Below, piece by piece: positions 8,198 through 16,746 of a DNA stretch of 64,000 nt. The notes below the pieces were generated by a model. That model was given only the letters and a program-made list of their open reading frames with translations, did no database searches and had not been told where the DNA came from. The DNA is taken from contig CANLNM010000004.1 in the NCBI GenBank assembly GCA_947492475.1, positions 186,001 through 250,000 on the forward strand. The letters are read 5' to 3'. Position numbers and translations under genes: made by a program. Every line of letters begins with the position of its first letter. Position 1 is the stretch's first letter. Source of the stretch: an uncultured Paracoccaceae bacterium. GTDB lineage: Bacteria; Pseudomonadota; Alphaproteobacteria; Rhodobacterales; Rhodobacteraceae.

Positions 8198-8581
8198 ATG
8201 TTTAAAAACCTGGAAGTATTCCGGACAGCAATGTCCCTCGCACAACATGCCGGCCAAAATCAGGCCGTTGTTGCGCGCAACATTGCCAATGCCGACACAC
8301 CTGGATTTCAGGCGCAATCTGTTTCGCATTTTGCAGAAATATATGATGCGCCCATGCAAAGCGCGTTACGCCAAACACGCGCCGGTCATTTCGAATCCAC
8401 GCACGCAAATGCGACTTCATTTCTTACCAATTCTCAATCTGAATCCTCCCCAAATGGAAACTCAGTTTCCGTTGAGGAAGAGATGCTGAAGTCCGTCGAA
8501 ATTCAGCGTGAACACAGCCGTGCACTCGCCATTTATCGCCATTCACTAGATCTAATGCGCATTTCCATCGGACGGAAATAG
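8198..8581 (+). CDS. flgB: Proximal rod protein FlgB
   Basis: 127 residues. It has the N-terminal rod signature, with a VVARNIANADTPGFQA core, and the C-terminal helix needed for polymerisation. FlgB is the first rod subunit above the MS ring. The ribosome binding site is GGGAGA upstream of the ATG. It starts the tightly packed operon flgB-flgC-fliE-fliQ-flgF-flgG-flgA-flgH-fliL-like, all on the plus strand with gaps under 15 bases. Confidence 0.93.
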   Translation: MFKNLEVFRTAMSLAQHAGQNQAVVARNIANADTPGFQAQSVSHFAEIYDAPMQSALRQTRAGHFESTHANATSFLTNSQSESSPNGNSVSVEEEMLKSVEIQREHSRALAIYRHSLDLMRISIGRK

Positions 8582-8590
8582 GGGCCATTC

Positions 8591-8983
8591 ATGACAGATT
8601 TTTCAGATGCACTTGGAATTGCTTCCAGCGGAATGCGTTCCCAATCACAGCGGTTACGGCATGTTTCAGAAAACATTGCCAATGCAGATACCCCTGGATA
8701 CCGCCGCAAAACGGTTAGCTTTACCGAAGCGGTAGAGGGTGGGCGCACGACCGGAGCTGTAAGAACTGGCCGCGTTCATCTGGACCGGACAGATTTGCCC
8801 ATGCTTTTTGATCCCTCACATCCGATGTCAGACGACACCGGTCATTATGCGGGATCAAATGTGAACCTTTTGGTTGAAATCGCCGACGCCCGTGAGGCCC
8901 AGCGCAGCTATGAGGCCAATGTAAAATTATTTGATCAGGTGCGGCAAATGTCCGCTTCGCTGATGGATTTACTTCGTCGATAG
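8591..8983 (+). CDS. flgC: Proximal rod protein FlgC
   Basis: 130 residues with the rod signature SENIANADTPGYRRKTV near the N-terminus and the FlgC-type C-terminus ending NVKLFDQVRQMSASLMDLL. It builds the proximal rod together with FlgB and FlgF. It lies nine bases downstream of flgB and nine bases upstream of fliE. Length is normal for the family (about 130-140). Confidence 0.94.
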   Translation: MTDFSDALGIASSGMRSQSQRLRHVSENIANADTPGYRRKTVSFTEAVEGGRTTGAVRTGRVHLDRTDLPMLFDPSHPMSDDTGHYAGSNVNLLVEIADAREAQRSYEANVKLFDQVRQMSASLMDLLRR

Positions 8984-8992
8984 GAGAGTAAC

Positions 8993-9280
8993 ATGGAACT
9001 AGGTGCTTTGCGCGTCGCGCAACAATATGCAGCGAACCGACCTGCAACATCCCCAAGCGAACAAGCTGCTGGGGACAGCAACTTTGGCGCAGCCGCCAGC
9101 GATTTTATGGCCACATTGCGTGCAAGCGAACAAGCCTCGATGGATGCAATGACGACCGGGTCGGATCCACATGCATTGGTTCAGGCTTTGGCTCAGACAG
9201 AGTTGGCTGTTGAAACCGTTGTCACCGTTCGTGACAAAGTCGTTGAGGCCTATCAGGAAATTCTGAGGATGCCTATCTGA
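8993..9280 (+). CDS. fliE: MS ring-rod junction protein FliE
   Basis: 95 residues. The last two thirds hold the FliE domain: DFMATLRASEQASMDAMTTG, then HALVQALAQTELAVETVVTVRDKVVEAYQEI. FliE joins the FliF MS ring to the FlgB rod and is among the first proteins exported. It overlaps fliQ by one base (TGATG), so the two are translationally coupled. Confidence 0.93.
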   Translation: MELGALRVAQQYAANRPATSPSEQAAGDSNFGAAASDFMATLRASEQASMDAMTTGSDPHALVQALAQTELAVETVVTVRDKVVEAYQEILRMPI

Positions 9281-9546
9281 TGAATGAAGCGCTTTTTTAT
9301 GACACTCTTCGTCAAGGTTTGTGGGTTGCGGTTGTCACCTCAATGCCAATTCTTTCCGTGGCTTTGGTCGCGGGTTTGACGGTTGGATTGTTTCAAGCGC
9401 TGACTTCAATTCAGGAAATGACACTGACATTCGTTCCGAAACTCGCGGCGATTGTCGCCGTGTTTTGGGTTTCGATGGGGTTCATGACCGAATCCCTAGT
9501 GTCCTTTTTTCAAGACACCCTGATCCCACTGATCGCCGGAGGATAG
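9280..9546 (+). CDS. fliQ: Flagellar export gate protein FliQ
   Basis: 88 residues with two hydrophobic helices (about 15-40 and 50-75) and the FliQ pattern GLFQALTSIQEMTLTFVPKL between them. FliQ is one of the small subunits of the FliP-FliQ-FliR export channel in the cytoplasmic membrane. It begins inside the stop of fliE and ends one base before flgF. Other gate genes (fliP, fliR, flhA, flhB) are elsewhere in the cluster. Confidence 0.94.
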   Translation: MNEALFYDTLRQGLWVAVVTSMPILSVALVAGLTVGLFQALTSIQEMTLTFVPKLAAIVAVFWVSMGFMTESLVSFFQDTLIPLIAGG

Positions 9547-9547
9547 A

Positions 9548-10270
9548 ATGGAAAATGCTACATATACCGCGCTGACACGACAATCAGGATTGATGCGTGA
9601 AATGTCGGTCATCGCAAATAACATCGCAAACGCTTCTACCACCGGTTATCGAACCGAATCCGTCATTTTTTCTGAGCACGTAAAGTCGCTTGAGCATAAT
9701 CAAGAATCCATTTCGATGGCGACTGCCTCTGTCAGAAACACAATTTCCATTCAGGGCAGCCACACGCTCACAGGTGGGACCTTTGATCTGGCAATCGAAG
9801 GCGATGGGTTCTTTTTGATCGACACCCCCCAAGGGCAGAGATTGACACGCGCCGGGCATTTCACACCGAATGGTGAGGGTGATTTGGTAACCCCTGATGG
9901 TTATCCTGTCTTAGATGCGGGTGGCGCACCGGTTTTTATCCCACAAGGCGTTGATAACATTGGCATCGCTCCGGACGGAACCCTAAGTGCAGATGGCCAA
10001 CCCGTCGCGCAGGTCGGCTTGGTAATACCCAATGATCCAACTGAAATGACGCGCGAAGGCGGCACAATGTTCCGCGCAGATGCCGGATACGAAGAAGCGA
10101 CCGAAGGCAGAATGATGCAGGGATTCTTAGAAGAATCCAATGTGGATTCCGTATTGCAGATCACACGCATGATCGAGGTCCAGCGAGCCTATGAATTAGG
10201 TCAGAGCTTCCTTGAAAAAGAAGATCAACGACTTCGCAGCGCCGTCGAAGCGCTTGGTCGGTCTAGGTAA
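9548..10270 (+). CDS. flgF: Proximal rod protein FlgF
   Basis: 240 residues with the rod/hook N-terminal signature IANNIANASTTGYRTESV and the C-terminal signature MIEVQRAYELGQSFLEKED. It is shorter than FlgG and lacks the FlgG-type C-terminal end, and it stands immediately before flgG; both support FlgF rather than a second FlgG. FlgF caps the proximal rod. Confidence 0.9.
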   Translation: MENATYTALTRQSGLMREMSVIANNIANASTTGYRTESVIFSEHVKSLEHNQESISMATASVRNTISIQGSHTLTGGTFDLAIEGDGFFLIDTPQGQRLTRAGHFTPNGEGDLVTPDGYPVLDAGGAPVFIPQGVDNIGIAPDGTLSADGQPVAQVGLVIPNDPTEMTREGGTMFRADAGYEEATEGRMMQGFLEESNVDSVLQITRMIEVQRAYELGQSFLEKEDQRLRSAVEALGRSR

Positions 10271-10282
10271 TGGAGTGAACTT

Positions 10283-11068
10283 ATGAGAGCCTTAAAAATT
10301 GCCGCCGCGGGTATGACAGCGCAACAAATGCGGGTAGAGGTTATTTCCAACAACCTCGCTAACATGAACACAACCGGCTACAACGCCCGGCGCGCCGAAT
10401 TTGCGGATTTGCATTACCAACAGCTGACACGTCCCGGCACGATTAACTCTGCGGACGGCACCGTTTTGCCAACCGGTGTTCAATTGGGCCTGGGCGTCCG
10501 TCCGACAGCGGTATCTGTTATGCTATCACAAGGTTCACTTGCTGCGACAGGCGGCGATCTCGATCTTGGGATCGAAGGTCAAGGTTTCTTAGAAGTTACC
10601 CTGCCTGATGGCCGGTCCGCATTCACAAGAGATGGCGGGTTAAAACGATCTGCAGACGGGTTGATCGTGACATCCGATGGTTACTCAGTTTCGCCTGACA
10701 TTACCATTCCCAGCGATGCGCGATCTGTTTCTATCAACGCAGAAGGTGAAGTTTACGCCTATTTTGCAGATCGCGTAGAGCCTGAATTACTGGGTCAATT
10801 CAGCCTTTCGGGATTCACCAACCCAAAAGGGCTAGAAGCCATCGGTTCAAATCTCTTTTTAGAAACGCCTGCCTCGGGACCATCAACGGTTTCCAATCCC
10901 GGTCAGAATGGTTTGGGTTTGTTGCGGCAGGGTTATCTCGAAGATAGCTCCGTCGACGCAGTCAAAGAAATCACTGATTTGATTGAGGCTCAGCGGGGAT
11001 ATGAACTGAATTCAAAAGTGATCACAGCATCAGATCAAATGCTCGGATCCATGGTGCAAATCAGATGA
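10283..11068 (+). CDS. flgG: Distal rod protein FlgG
   Basis: 261 residues, the standard FlgG length. The N-terminus carries VISNNLANMNTTGYNARRAEF and the C-terminus SVDAVKEITDLIEAQRGYE, both hallmarks of FlgG. It forms the drive shaft through the P and L rings. The stop overlaps the flgA ATG by four bases (ATGA). Confidence 0.95.
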   Translation: MRALKIAAAGMTAQQMRVEVISNNLANMNTTGYNARRAEFADLHYQQLTRPGTINSADGTVLPTGVQLGLGVRPTAVSVMLSQGSLAATGGDLDLGIEGQGFLEVTLPDGRSAFTRDGGLKRSADGLIVTSDGYSVSPDITIPSDARSVSINAEGEVYAYFADRVEPELLGQFSLSGFTNPKGLEAIGSNLFLETPASGPSTVSNPGQNGLGLLRQGYLEDSSVDAVKEITDLIEAQRGYELNSKVITASDQMLGSMVQIR

Positions 11069-11484
11069 AATTTGTATTTTTCCTTCTTTTTGCCTTCAGC
11101 TCTGCGCCTGCATTCTCTGAAACCTTATTGGCGTCACGTACAATTCGTTCGCAAGAGATTATTGGCCCCGAAGATGTTGTTTTGGCGGCCGGAAATTATG
11201 CGGGTGGTGTTTCTGATCCTTCGTTACTCATCGGAATGGAGGCGCGCGTTGCACTTTATGCAGGCCGGCCCATTCGCTTGGGCGATGTTTCAACCCCTGC
11301 TGTCGTCGAACGAAACGCCATAATCACGCTAATTTATGATCGAGCGGGGCTGGTCATTAGCACCGAAGGGCGGGCCCTCGAACGGGCCGCAGCTGGCGAT
11401 TACATCCGCGTGATGAACCTAGCATCACGGACAACGATTACGGCGCGGGTCGAAGAAAACGGCAGCGCAACTGTATCAAACTGA
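11065..11484 (+). CDS. flgA: P-ring assembly chaperone FlgA (short form)
   Basis: 139 residues with an N-terminal signal peptide (MKFVFFLLFAFSSAPAFS) and then a SAF-like domain containing LLASRTIRSQEIIGPEDVVL and a late RVMNLASRTTITARV. FlgA is the periplasmic chaperone for FlgI. At 139 residues it lacks the extra N-terminal domain of the ~220-residue enteric FlgA, as in many alphaproteobacteria. It overlaps flgG by four bases. Confidence 0.88.
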   Translation: MKFVFFLLFAFSSAPAFSETLLASRTIRSQEIIGPEDVVLAAGNYAGGVSDPSLLIGMEARVALYAGRPIRLGDVSTPAVVERNAIITLIYDRAGLVISTEGRALERAAAGDYIRVMNLASRTTITARVEENGSATVSN

Positions 11485-11494
11485 GGACAAGCCA

Positions 11495-12223
11495 TTGAAA
11501 AAAATTATCCTTTTCGCCCTTATATCAGTAACGGCATGTGCTCGGTTGGAAAATGTGGGACAAGAACCGGAATTTAGCCCCCCTCAAGCCACGCAAGAAC
11601 ACACCGCAATGATGACGCCTGGCTTGCCACTTGCCGCTGATACGGCCCCCATTACGCCAGCAGCGCCGGCATCACTTTGGTCGGGGACCAGGGGATCATT
11701 GCTTGGTGAACGGCGCGCGGCCATTCGCGGTGATATCATGACTGTGGTTATTGAAATCGACGACCGAGCTGAGATTTCTAATTCAAGCGCGCGCTCACGT
11801 GCTGGATCTGAACAGATGTCCGTTCCGTCACTGTTTGGCATTCCGCAACGTATTGACGAAAACCTACCAGAAGGCGCCAGTATGAGCGCCGCCGTGGGTT
11901 TAAATTCATCAAGCAGTTCCAGCGGGGATGGGTCGGTCAGCCGCAATGAAAAACTAACATTGCGCGTTGCAGCAACCATCGTAGATGTCCTGCCCAATGG
12001 CGTTTTATCGATATCAGGCAGCCAAGAGGTTCGCGTGAATTTTGAGATGCGGGAATTGCTGGTCACGGGATATGTCAGACCAGAAGACATCAGCCGCCAA
12101 AACGAGATTACTTACGACAAGATCGCCTCAGCGCGGATTTCTTATGGTGGGTCTGGTCAGATTACTGACATGCAACAACCAAGATACGGCCAGCAAGTCG
12201 CTGATATCATTTTGCCATTCTAA
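11495..12223 (+). CDS. flgH: Flagellar L-ring lipoprotein FlgH
   Basis: 242 residues. The lipoprotein signal ends in SVTAC, so Cys16 would be lipidated and anchored in the outer membrane. The FlgH core is recognisable as SLLGERRAAIRGDIMTVVIE, then the SRNEKLTLRVAATIVDVLPNG and ELLVTGYVRPEDI segments. It forms the outer-membrane L ring around the rod. The partner P-ring gene flgI is 14 kb away in the flgEKLI block. Confidence 0.93.
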   Translation: MKKIILFALISVTACARLENVGQEPEFSPPQATQEHTAMMTPGLPLAADTAPITPAAPASLWSGTRGSLLGERRAAIRGDIMTVVIEIDDRAEISNSSARSRAGSEQMSVPSLFGIPQRIDENLPEGASMSAAVGLNSSSSSSGDGSVSRNEKLTLRVAATIVDVLPNGVLSISGSQEVRVNFEMRELLVTGYVRPEDISRQNEITYDKIASARISYGGSGQITDMQQPRYGQQVADIILPF

Positions 12224-12234
12224 GGACTGACTCG

Positions 12235-12756
12235 ATGAAAAAACTTCTTATTCCATTGATCTTACTCATCGTCGGAGTAGGGGGCGGAGTCGGGGCAGGA
12301 TTGTTTCTTTCTCCTCCTCCTGAACCTGAGCTGGCACAATCTGACAACCCGTGCGGAGATGTTCCGCATGTGACCGAGCAAGTGGAACACGCAGCGGCAG
12401 AACCGAGTCCCGATCCAACCGAGGAAGTTGAGGGGCGTGAATATGCAAGGCTCAACAACCAATTCGTTGTGCCTGTCGTTGTGGATTCAGTTGTCGATGC
12501 GCTCGTTGTTTTGTCTCTTAGCATCGAAGTGCCCGCAGGTGGAAAAGAAGCCGTCTTTGCCCATGAACCAAAACTACGGGATCACTTTCTTCAGGTGTTT
12601 TTTGAACATGCCAATCAAGGTGGTTTCAGTGGGGCGTTTACCAGCACAACCAACATGCGCATTCTACGCGAAGCGCTTCGTGACGCCGCATTTGAAATTA
12701 TGGGGGACCGGATCGTTGATGTACTAATTATCGATATTGTCCGGCAAGATGTCTGA
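12235..12756 (+). CDS. FliL-like membrane protein (second FliL paralogue)
   Basis: 173 residues: a short cytoplasmic N-terminus, one membrane helix (LLIPLILLIVGVGGGVGAGLF), an acidic linker, then a periplasmic domain with LNNQFVVPVVV and a C-terminal LREALRDAAFEIMGDRIVDVLI. The layout matches FliL-family proteins, which surround the stator and stabilise motor function. A more typical FliL lies at 16747-17241, so this one, last in the flgB operon, may have a distinct role. A strong terminator follows at 12788-12820. Confidence 0.65.
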   Translation: MKKLLIPLILLIVGVGGGVGAGLFLSPPPEPELAQSDNPCGDVPHVTEQVEHAAAEPSPDPTEEVEGREYARLNNQFVVPVVVDSVVDALVVLSLSIEVPAGGKEAVFAHEPKLRDHFLQVFFEHANQGGFSGAFTSTTNMRILREALRDAAFEIMGDRIVDVLIIDIVRQDV

Positions 12757-12787
12757 TCAAATGGTCGTTTGAAACTAAATACTGTTT

Positions 12788-12820
12788 ACTCGGGCCTGCC
12801 AGCGATCAGCAGGCCCGAGT
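12788..12820. terminator. Bidirectional terminator between FliL-like gene and cytochrome c gene
   Basis: ACTCGGGCCTGC (12788-12799) and GCAGGCCCGAGT (12809-12820) are perfect 12-bp complements with a 9-base loop, in the gap between two converging genes. A TA-rich tail follows on both sides. It would stop both transcripts. Confidence 0.8.
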
Positions 12821-12845
12821 GGTTAGATTTTAGGTAAAGCACAGT

Positions 12846-13301
12846 TCAGCTTTCCGGCTCCTGATCAAGCGAATGCAGATAGGCGTAGATGTCGTAGGCA
12901 TCGCTTTCCTCCCTAACTTTATATGACATCTTTCCGCGTGCACTAGCATCGCCGGTCGCGTCTCTTAGCCACGCCGTCGGATCCTGGATATAGCCAACAA
13001 ACCCTTCTTCGTCCCAGTGCAATCCTTGCTCGCCCAGAGAGAGAATTGCGGATCCATATCTATATCCTTCAACCGTTCCGATCGGACGCAAAGTCGATCC
13101 AAACAAGTTCGGACCAGTGCGCGCACTGCGCCCAGCAAGCGTTTCGCCTGCGTCATTCACAACCACATGACATGCCACGCATTGGCGCGCAAAAAGTGTC
13201 TCACCATTTGCAATATCGCCTTGCAATGGCGTTTCGTGGCTTTCCGCTATAGAGTTGGATGCCGCTGTTAACAACGCCCCAACCAGAATCATAGTTTTCA
13301 T
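12846..13301 (-). CDS. Exported class I cytochrome c
   Basis: 151 residues from the ATG at 13301 (AAGAGG upstream); the open frame continues to 13394 without a better start. The signal peptide MKTMILVGALLTAASNSIA is followed by one haem-attachment motif CVACH (41-45). A GPNLFG segment and a probable axial Met in GKMSYKV (about 125) follow. It is a periplasmic electron carrier of the cytochrome c2/c552 type. It lies downstream of fliP on the same strand with a 116-base gap. Its place inside a flagellar cluster is odd and has no obvious structural role. Confidence 0.85.
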   Translation of the reverse strand: MKTMILVGALLTAASNSIAESHETPLQGDIANGETLFARQCVACHVVVNDAGETLAGRSARTGPNLFGSTLRPIGTVEGYRYGSAILSLGEQGLHWDEEGFVGYIQDPTAWLRDATGDASARGKMSYKVREESDAYDIYAYLHSLDQEPES

Positions 13302-13417
13302 AATCTCGAACCTCTTGAACGATGCGCTAGGTGCTTCTGACAGCAGTTTAGCGACAGGTTTGCGATGGTCCAGCACTTCGCACATCACCATCAACCGTTC
13401 GGGATTCGGTATAGCTG

Positions 13418-14143
13418 CTATAGATAGCTACGCACGAGGCTCTGCGCGATTAACGCCCATCCGTCAGCAATTACAAAAAACGCCAACTTGAACGGCAATG
13501 AGACAATTGCAGGTGGAACCATCATCATCCCCATCGACATAAGTACAGCCGCAACCACTAGATCGATGATCAAAAAAGGCAGGAAGATCAGAAAACCAAT
13601 CTGAAATGCGCGTTCAAGTTCACTTAATAAAAAGGAAGGAACCAAAACGGAAAGTGGAGATTCTGGAATTGACATCGCGGGATCAACATCACCCCGCAAC
13701 GATGCGAGCGCCTCAAACGTGCCAGGATCAATCCTATTACTCATGAACTCACGAAACGGCTCTATCGCACGAATAAATGCCTCTTCTATATCGATGGCTT
13801 CTGCAATCAACGGCGCCACGCCATTCGCCCAAGACGTTAGGAACACGGGTTCCATAACAAAATATGTTAGAAAAAGGGCAAGTGTCACAATCAACATATT
13901 CGGAGGTGACTGTTGCAGGCCAATCGCTTGGCGCAGAATGGCCAGAACAGTCACAACAAAAGGAAAACACGTGATCATCATCAGTAATCCGGGCGCTAAG
14001 CTCAGAACTGTGATTAAAGCAATGAGTTGGACGGATCGGGTTGCAGTTGAACTATCTGCCCCTAAAGAAAGCGACAGATCTTGTGCTGAGGCTGGCAGCG
14101 CCAAAGCAAACAAAAAGACTAAAATTAGACTTATGTGCTTCAT
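13418..14143 (-). CDS. fliP: Flagellar export gate protein FliP
   Basis: 241 residues with a cleavable signal (ending ALALPASAQ), which is typical of FliP, and four membrane helices. The family core appears as LLMITCFPFVVTVLAILRQAIG and later FLIIDLVVAAVLMSMGMMMVPP. FliP forms the export pore with FliQ and FliR. It starts one base after the end of fliN and is the last flagellar gene of the fliF-fliH-fliN-fliP block. Confidence 0.95.
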   Translation of the reverse strand: MKHISLILVFLFALALPASAQDLSLSLGADSSTATRSVQLIALITVLSLAPGLLMMITCFPFVVTVLAILRQAIGLQQSPPNMLIVTLALFLTYFVMEPVFLTSWANGVAPLIAEAIDIEEAFIRAIEPFREFMSNRIDPGTFEALASLRGDVDPAMSIPESPLSVLVPSFLLSELERAFQIGFLIFLPFLIIDLVVAAVLMSMGMMMVPPAIVSLPFKLAFFVIADGWALIAQSLVRSYL

Positions 14144-14425
14144 TTAGCCGAGTTCGCCTTTCAGCGATGCAACTTCAGTTAGTTTTACCGCCAATTGACC
14201 GGGTTCACCGCCTTCGGCCTCTTGCAATTCACCTCGCGCAATTAACTTGTCACCAATAAACAATTCGACTGGATCATCGATACGACGATCAAGAGAGAGA
14301 ACAGCGTTTTCACCTAAATCCAGTAGTTCCCCAATCGATGGGCGCGCGCGCCCCACAGATATAGAAATTTCAATAGGAACATTTCGAAGCGGGTTTGCAT
14401 CATTTTCATTCATTTGAATATCCAC
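14144..14425 (-). CDS. fliN: Flagellar motor switch protein FliN
   Basis: 93 residues, essentially one SpoA/surface-presentation domain: VPIEISISVGRARPSIGELLDLG, then VLSLDRRIDDPVELFIGDKLIARGEL. FliN forms the lower C-ring where CheY-P and the FliH export complex dock. Its ATG lies inside fliH (20-base overlap), implying coupled translation. No fliM or fliG is found in the cluster, although the C-terminus of FliF still has its FliG-binding end. Confidence 0.9.
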   Translation of the reverse strand: MDIQMNENDANPLRNVPIEISISVGRARPSIGELLDLGENAVLSLDRRIDDPVELFIGDKLIARGELQEAEGGEPGQLAVKLTEVASLKGELG

Positions 14426-14984
14426 TCTGTTTCAGATCGTTTTGGCTTTCACGAAGTGCGGAAAGAGAAACAATTATGTTCTCAACAGCCTCAGTCATAT
14501 CTATGATCGTCTCGTTTTCATTGTGTTTCAAAAGAACCTGACCAACTTCAAATGAGCCATCAGGCTCAAACTGAATTGGCGCGTCAAACTGCGCATTCAA
14601 ATGGGACTTTAGCGCCGCCACCTCTGATGGGTGAGCCGAAACGACAAGCGCCGGATCTGCGCTCAGGTCCCGGGCATTTTGCAATAAAAACTCTACCAGC
14701 TGTGGTCCAAGTGATGACTGGGCAAGCGCAGGCAACAATGCTGTGCAAATTGAATCAAACAAAGGTTCCAATGACTTCAGCAGATCGTGACGCGCCTGCG
14801 CATAGGTAAAGCTGAGATCTGACAGGACCTGCAGCATTTCAGAGGATATCGCATCCTGCGTTGCTTGGGCTTGGGCAATCCCTGCCTCAAAGCCTGTCGA
14901 ATATCCGTCCTCATAGGTCAAAGACGGTTCAACTTCTTCTACTTCAGTAGAGGTGAAATCCTCAAATAGGATGGTATTCCCCAT
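14406..14984 (-). CDS. fliH: FliH-like export ATPase regulator
   Basis: 192 residues, acidic N-terminus (EVEEVEPSLTYEDGYSTGFEAG) then long helices and a C-terminal alpha/beta part with VVSAHPSEVAALKSHL and FEVGQVLLKHNENETIID. This layout is that of FliH, which binds FliI and tethers it to the C-ring. The sequence is poorly conserved, as usual for FliH; position between fliF and fliN supports the call. It lies 1 base from the fliF stop and overlaps fliN. Confidence 0.75.
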   Translation of the reverse strand: MGNTILFEDFTSTEVEEVEPSLTYEDGYSTGFEAGIAQAQATQDAISSEMLQVLSDLSFTYAQARHDLLKSLEPLFDSICTALLPALAQSSLGPQLVEFLLQNARDLSADPALVVSAHPSEVAALKSHLNAQFDAPIQFEPDGSFEVGQVLLKHNENETIIDMTEAVENIIVSLSALRESQNDLKQSGYSNE

Positions 14985-14985
14985 A

Positions 14986-16611
14986 TTAAACCTTCTCTAC
15001 TTCATCGGCGGGATCATCCATCCAGTTTTGCAAAATCTGCATAGTTTCATCCTGACGTTCTTCGATCATCTCACGTAGGCGATCGACTGGATTTTCTTCC
15101 ATAAAATCACCACCACCCATCATCATATCTGGGTCACCAAAGTCAGCCATTCCCAGCATCGGGGCACCCGGCAGAGCAAGTGGTACATCTTCTAACGGTT
15201 CAGATGCCTCACCCAACTCTGCTTCGGAATCGTCATTCGGCAACGCAAGAGGTTCAGGCAAAACCGTCGCACCACTTGTCAAAATTGGCCGCACCACAAA
15301 CAGGCCCAAAATCAGGGCAACTATTGAAATGACGCCCAGCTTTATCAGCGACATGACGTCCAAAGGTGCACTGGTTGAGACAATTGGCCCTGCTTCAGAA
15401 CCTACAGGCTCAATCGGCTCAAAGCTCATGGACTGAAGTGTTATGACGTCTCCGCGGGCTTCATCAAATCCCACCGCCGAGGAAACCAATTCGCGCAGTG
15501 CCGTCATTTCATCCTCTGAACGCGGCTCGGTGATTTCGTTTCCATCCTCATCTGTCGTGACGGATTCGTTTATGAGAACCGCAACGCTCAACCTTCTGAT
15601 TGCGCCCGGTGCTTTGATAATTTCCCGTTGAGTTTCGGACACTTCATAGTTCGTTCTTTGGCGCGTTTCTGAATTTTGGCTCGACGAATTCCCGTCCCCG
15701 CCCGCACCATCACCATCGGGTAGATTTGAAGCGACAGTCACCCCACCGCCGCCGACATCTTGGGCGGTGTTTGTGCGTTCTTCGACTTCGGTGCTAATGG
15801 CAACGCGGCCATCTGGGTCAAACCGACGTTCGACGATCGATTCGGTTTCCGTCACCGTATCAACCGCAACTTCAACTACAGCGTTCCCATAGCCAACGCG
15901 CGCCTCTAGCAGCCTTTGAACGCGATCCCGAATTTGCTGCGCGCGATCACTGGACGAATTTCCTGCGCCTGCTTCTTCGCTAGCGCCGATTAAGCCACCT
16001 TCGCCATCAATCACCGCCACATCATCAGGCGCCAGTCCCGGAACAGAAGACGCCACCAAATATCTGAGCGCTCTGGCCTGAGAGACCGACAGATTTCCAC
16101 CTGCGGTCGCCACCGTTACCGCGGCTGTCGTTTTTTGGTCGCGCTGAAAGCTTCGTGAACTTGGCGTTGAGATGTGCACACGCGCAGAACGAACATGTGG
16201 GCTCGCAAGAATCGTTCTTGCCAACTCCCCCTCTTTGGCGCGCCAATAAGCGGCATTAAACATCTGGGACGTGGTGCCAAACCCAGACAGATTATCCAGC
16301 AATTCGTAACCTGATCCACCATTCGCCGGTAATCCCTCTCCGGCCAAAGTCATGCGCAAAGAATCACGTTTTGATGTTTCTACGTAAATCGCTTCGCCGC
16401 GAATTTCATAGATCACCCCTTGCGCCTCAAGCGAGGCAACAACTTCCCCCGCTGTTTTTGATTCTAGGCCACCAAAAAGCAAAGACATGTCACGGCTTGG
16501 ACCTAATCGCCCAAGTGAAATGACTGCTGCAAATACAGCAATGGTTGCAAGAACTACGATCAATTTCTTCGACGAAGAAAGATTGTTCCAAAGGGAGCTT
16601 ATGCCGTCCAA
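14986..16611 (-). CDS. fliF: Flagellar MS-ring protein FliF
   Basis: 541 residues. The N-terminal membrane helix is at about 17-35. Ring-building motif domains follow, including RTILASPHVRSARVHISTP, which is conserved across FliF/YscJ. A long polar collar region is rich in Asn, Gly and Glu. A second membrane helix lies at about 430-452. The C-terminal tail NPVDRLREMIEERQDETMQIL is the FliG-binding end. FliF is the base on which rotor, rod and export gate assemble. It is divergent from fliL across a 135-base region containing a CtrA-like box. Confidence 0.95.
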   Translation of the reverse strand: MDGISSLWNNLSSSKKLIVVLATIAVFAAVISLGRLGPSRDMSLLFGGLESKTAGEVVASLEAQGVIYEIRGEAIYVETSKRDSLRMTLAGEGLPANGGSGYELLDNLSGFGTTSQMFNAAYWRAKEGELARTILASPHVRSARVHISTPSSRSFQRDQKTTAAVTVATAGGNLSVSQARALRYLVASSVPGLAPDDVAVIDGEGGLIGASEEAGAGNSSSDRAQQIRDRVQRLLEARVGYGNAVVEVAVDTVTETESIVERRFDPDGRVAISTEVEERTNTAQDVGGGGVTVASNLPDGDGAGGDGNSSSQNSETRQRTNYEVSETQREIIKAPGAIRRLSVAVLINESVTTDEDGNEITEPRSEDEMTALRELVSSAVGFDEARGDVITLQSMSFEPIEPVGSEAGPIVSTSAPLDVMSLIKLGVISIVALILGLFVVRPILTSGATVLPEPLALPNDDSEAELGEASEPLEDVPLALPGAPMLGMADFGDPDMMMGGGDFMEENPVDRLREMIEERQDETMQILQNWMDDPADEVEKV

Positions 16612-16619
16612 GGGATCAC

Positions 16620-16631
16620 CTCTAATTAGAG
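16620..16631. promoter_or_regulatory. 12-bp palindrome near fliF start
   Basis: CTCTAATTAGAG is a perfect 12-bp palindrome 9 bases upstream of the fliF ATG in the fliF/fliL intergenic region. It could be an operator half-overlapping the fliF ribosome binding region; no known regulator is matched. Confidence 0.3.
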
Positions 16632-16674
16632 ACGAACTTTCTGTCCGTCTGAATTCCTAAATGATCGAACAGCC

Positions 16675-16689
16675 TTAACAATCGGTTAG
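16675..16689. promoter_or_regulatory. CtrA-like box in fliF/fliL divergent promoter
   Basis: TTAACAATCGGTTAG reads TTAA-N7-TTAG, one mismatch from the alphaproteobacterial CtrA consensus TTAA-N7-TTAA. It lies midway between the divergent fliF and fliL starts. A similar box lies upstream of flgE (31004-31018). CtrA controls flagellar genes in several Rhodobacterales. Confidence 0.5.
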
Positions 16690-16746
16690 TGGATATCGGT
16701 TTATGAATTGTTTCGAACGAATTGAACAAAATGCACGAGGCTTGGC

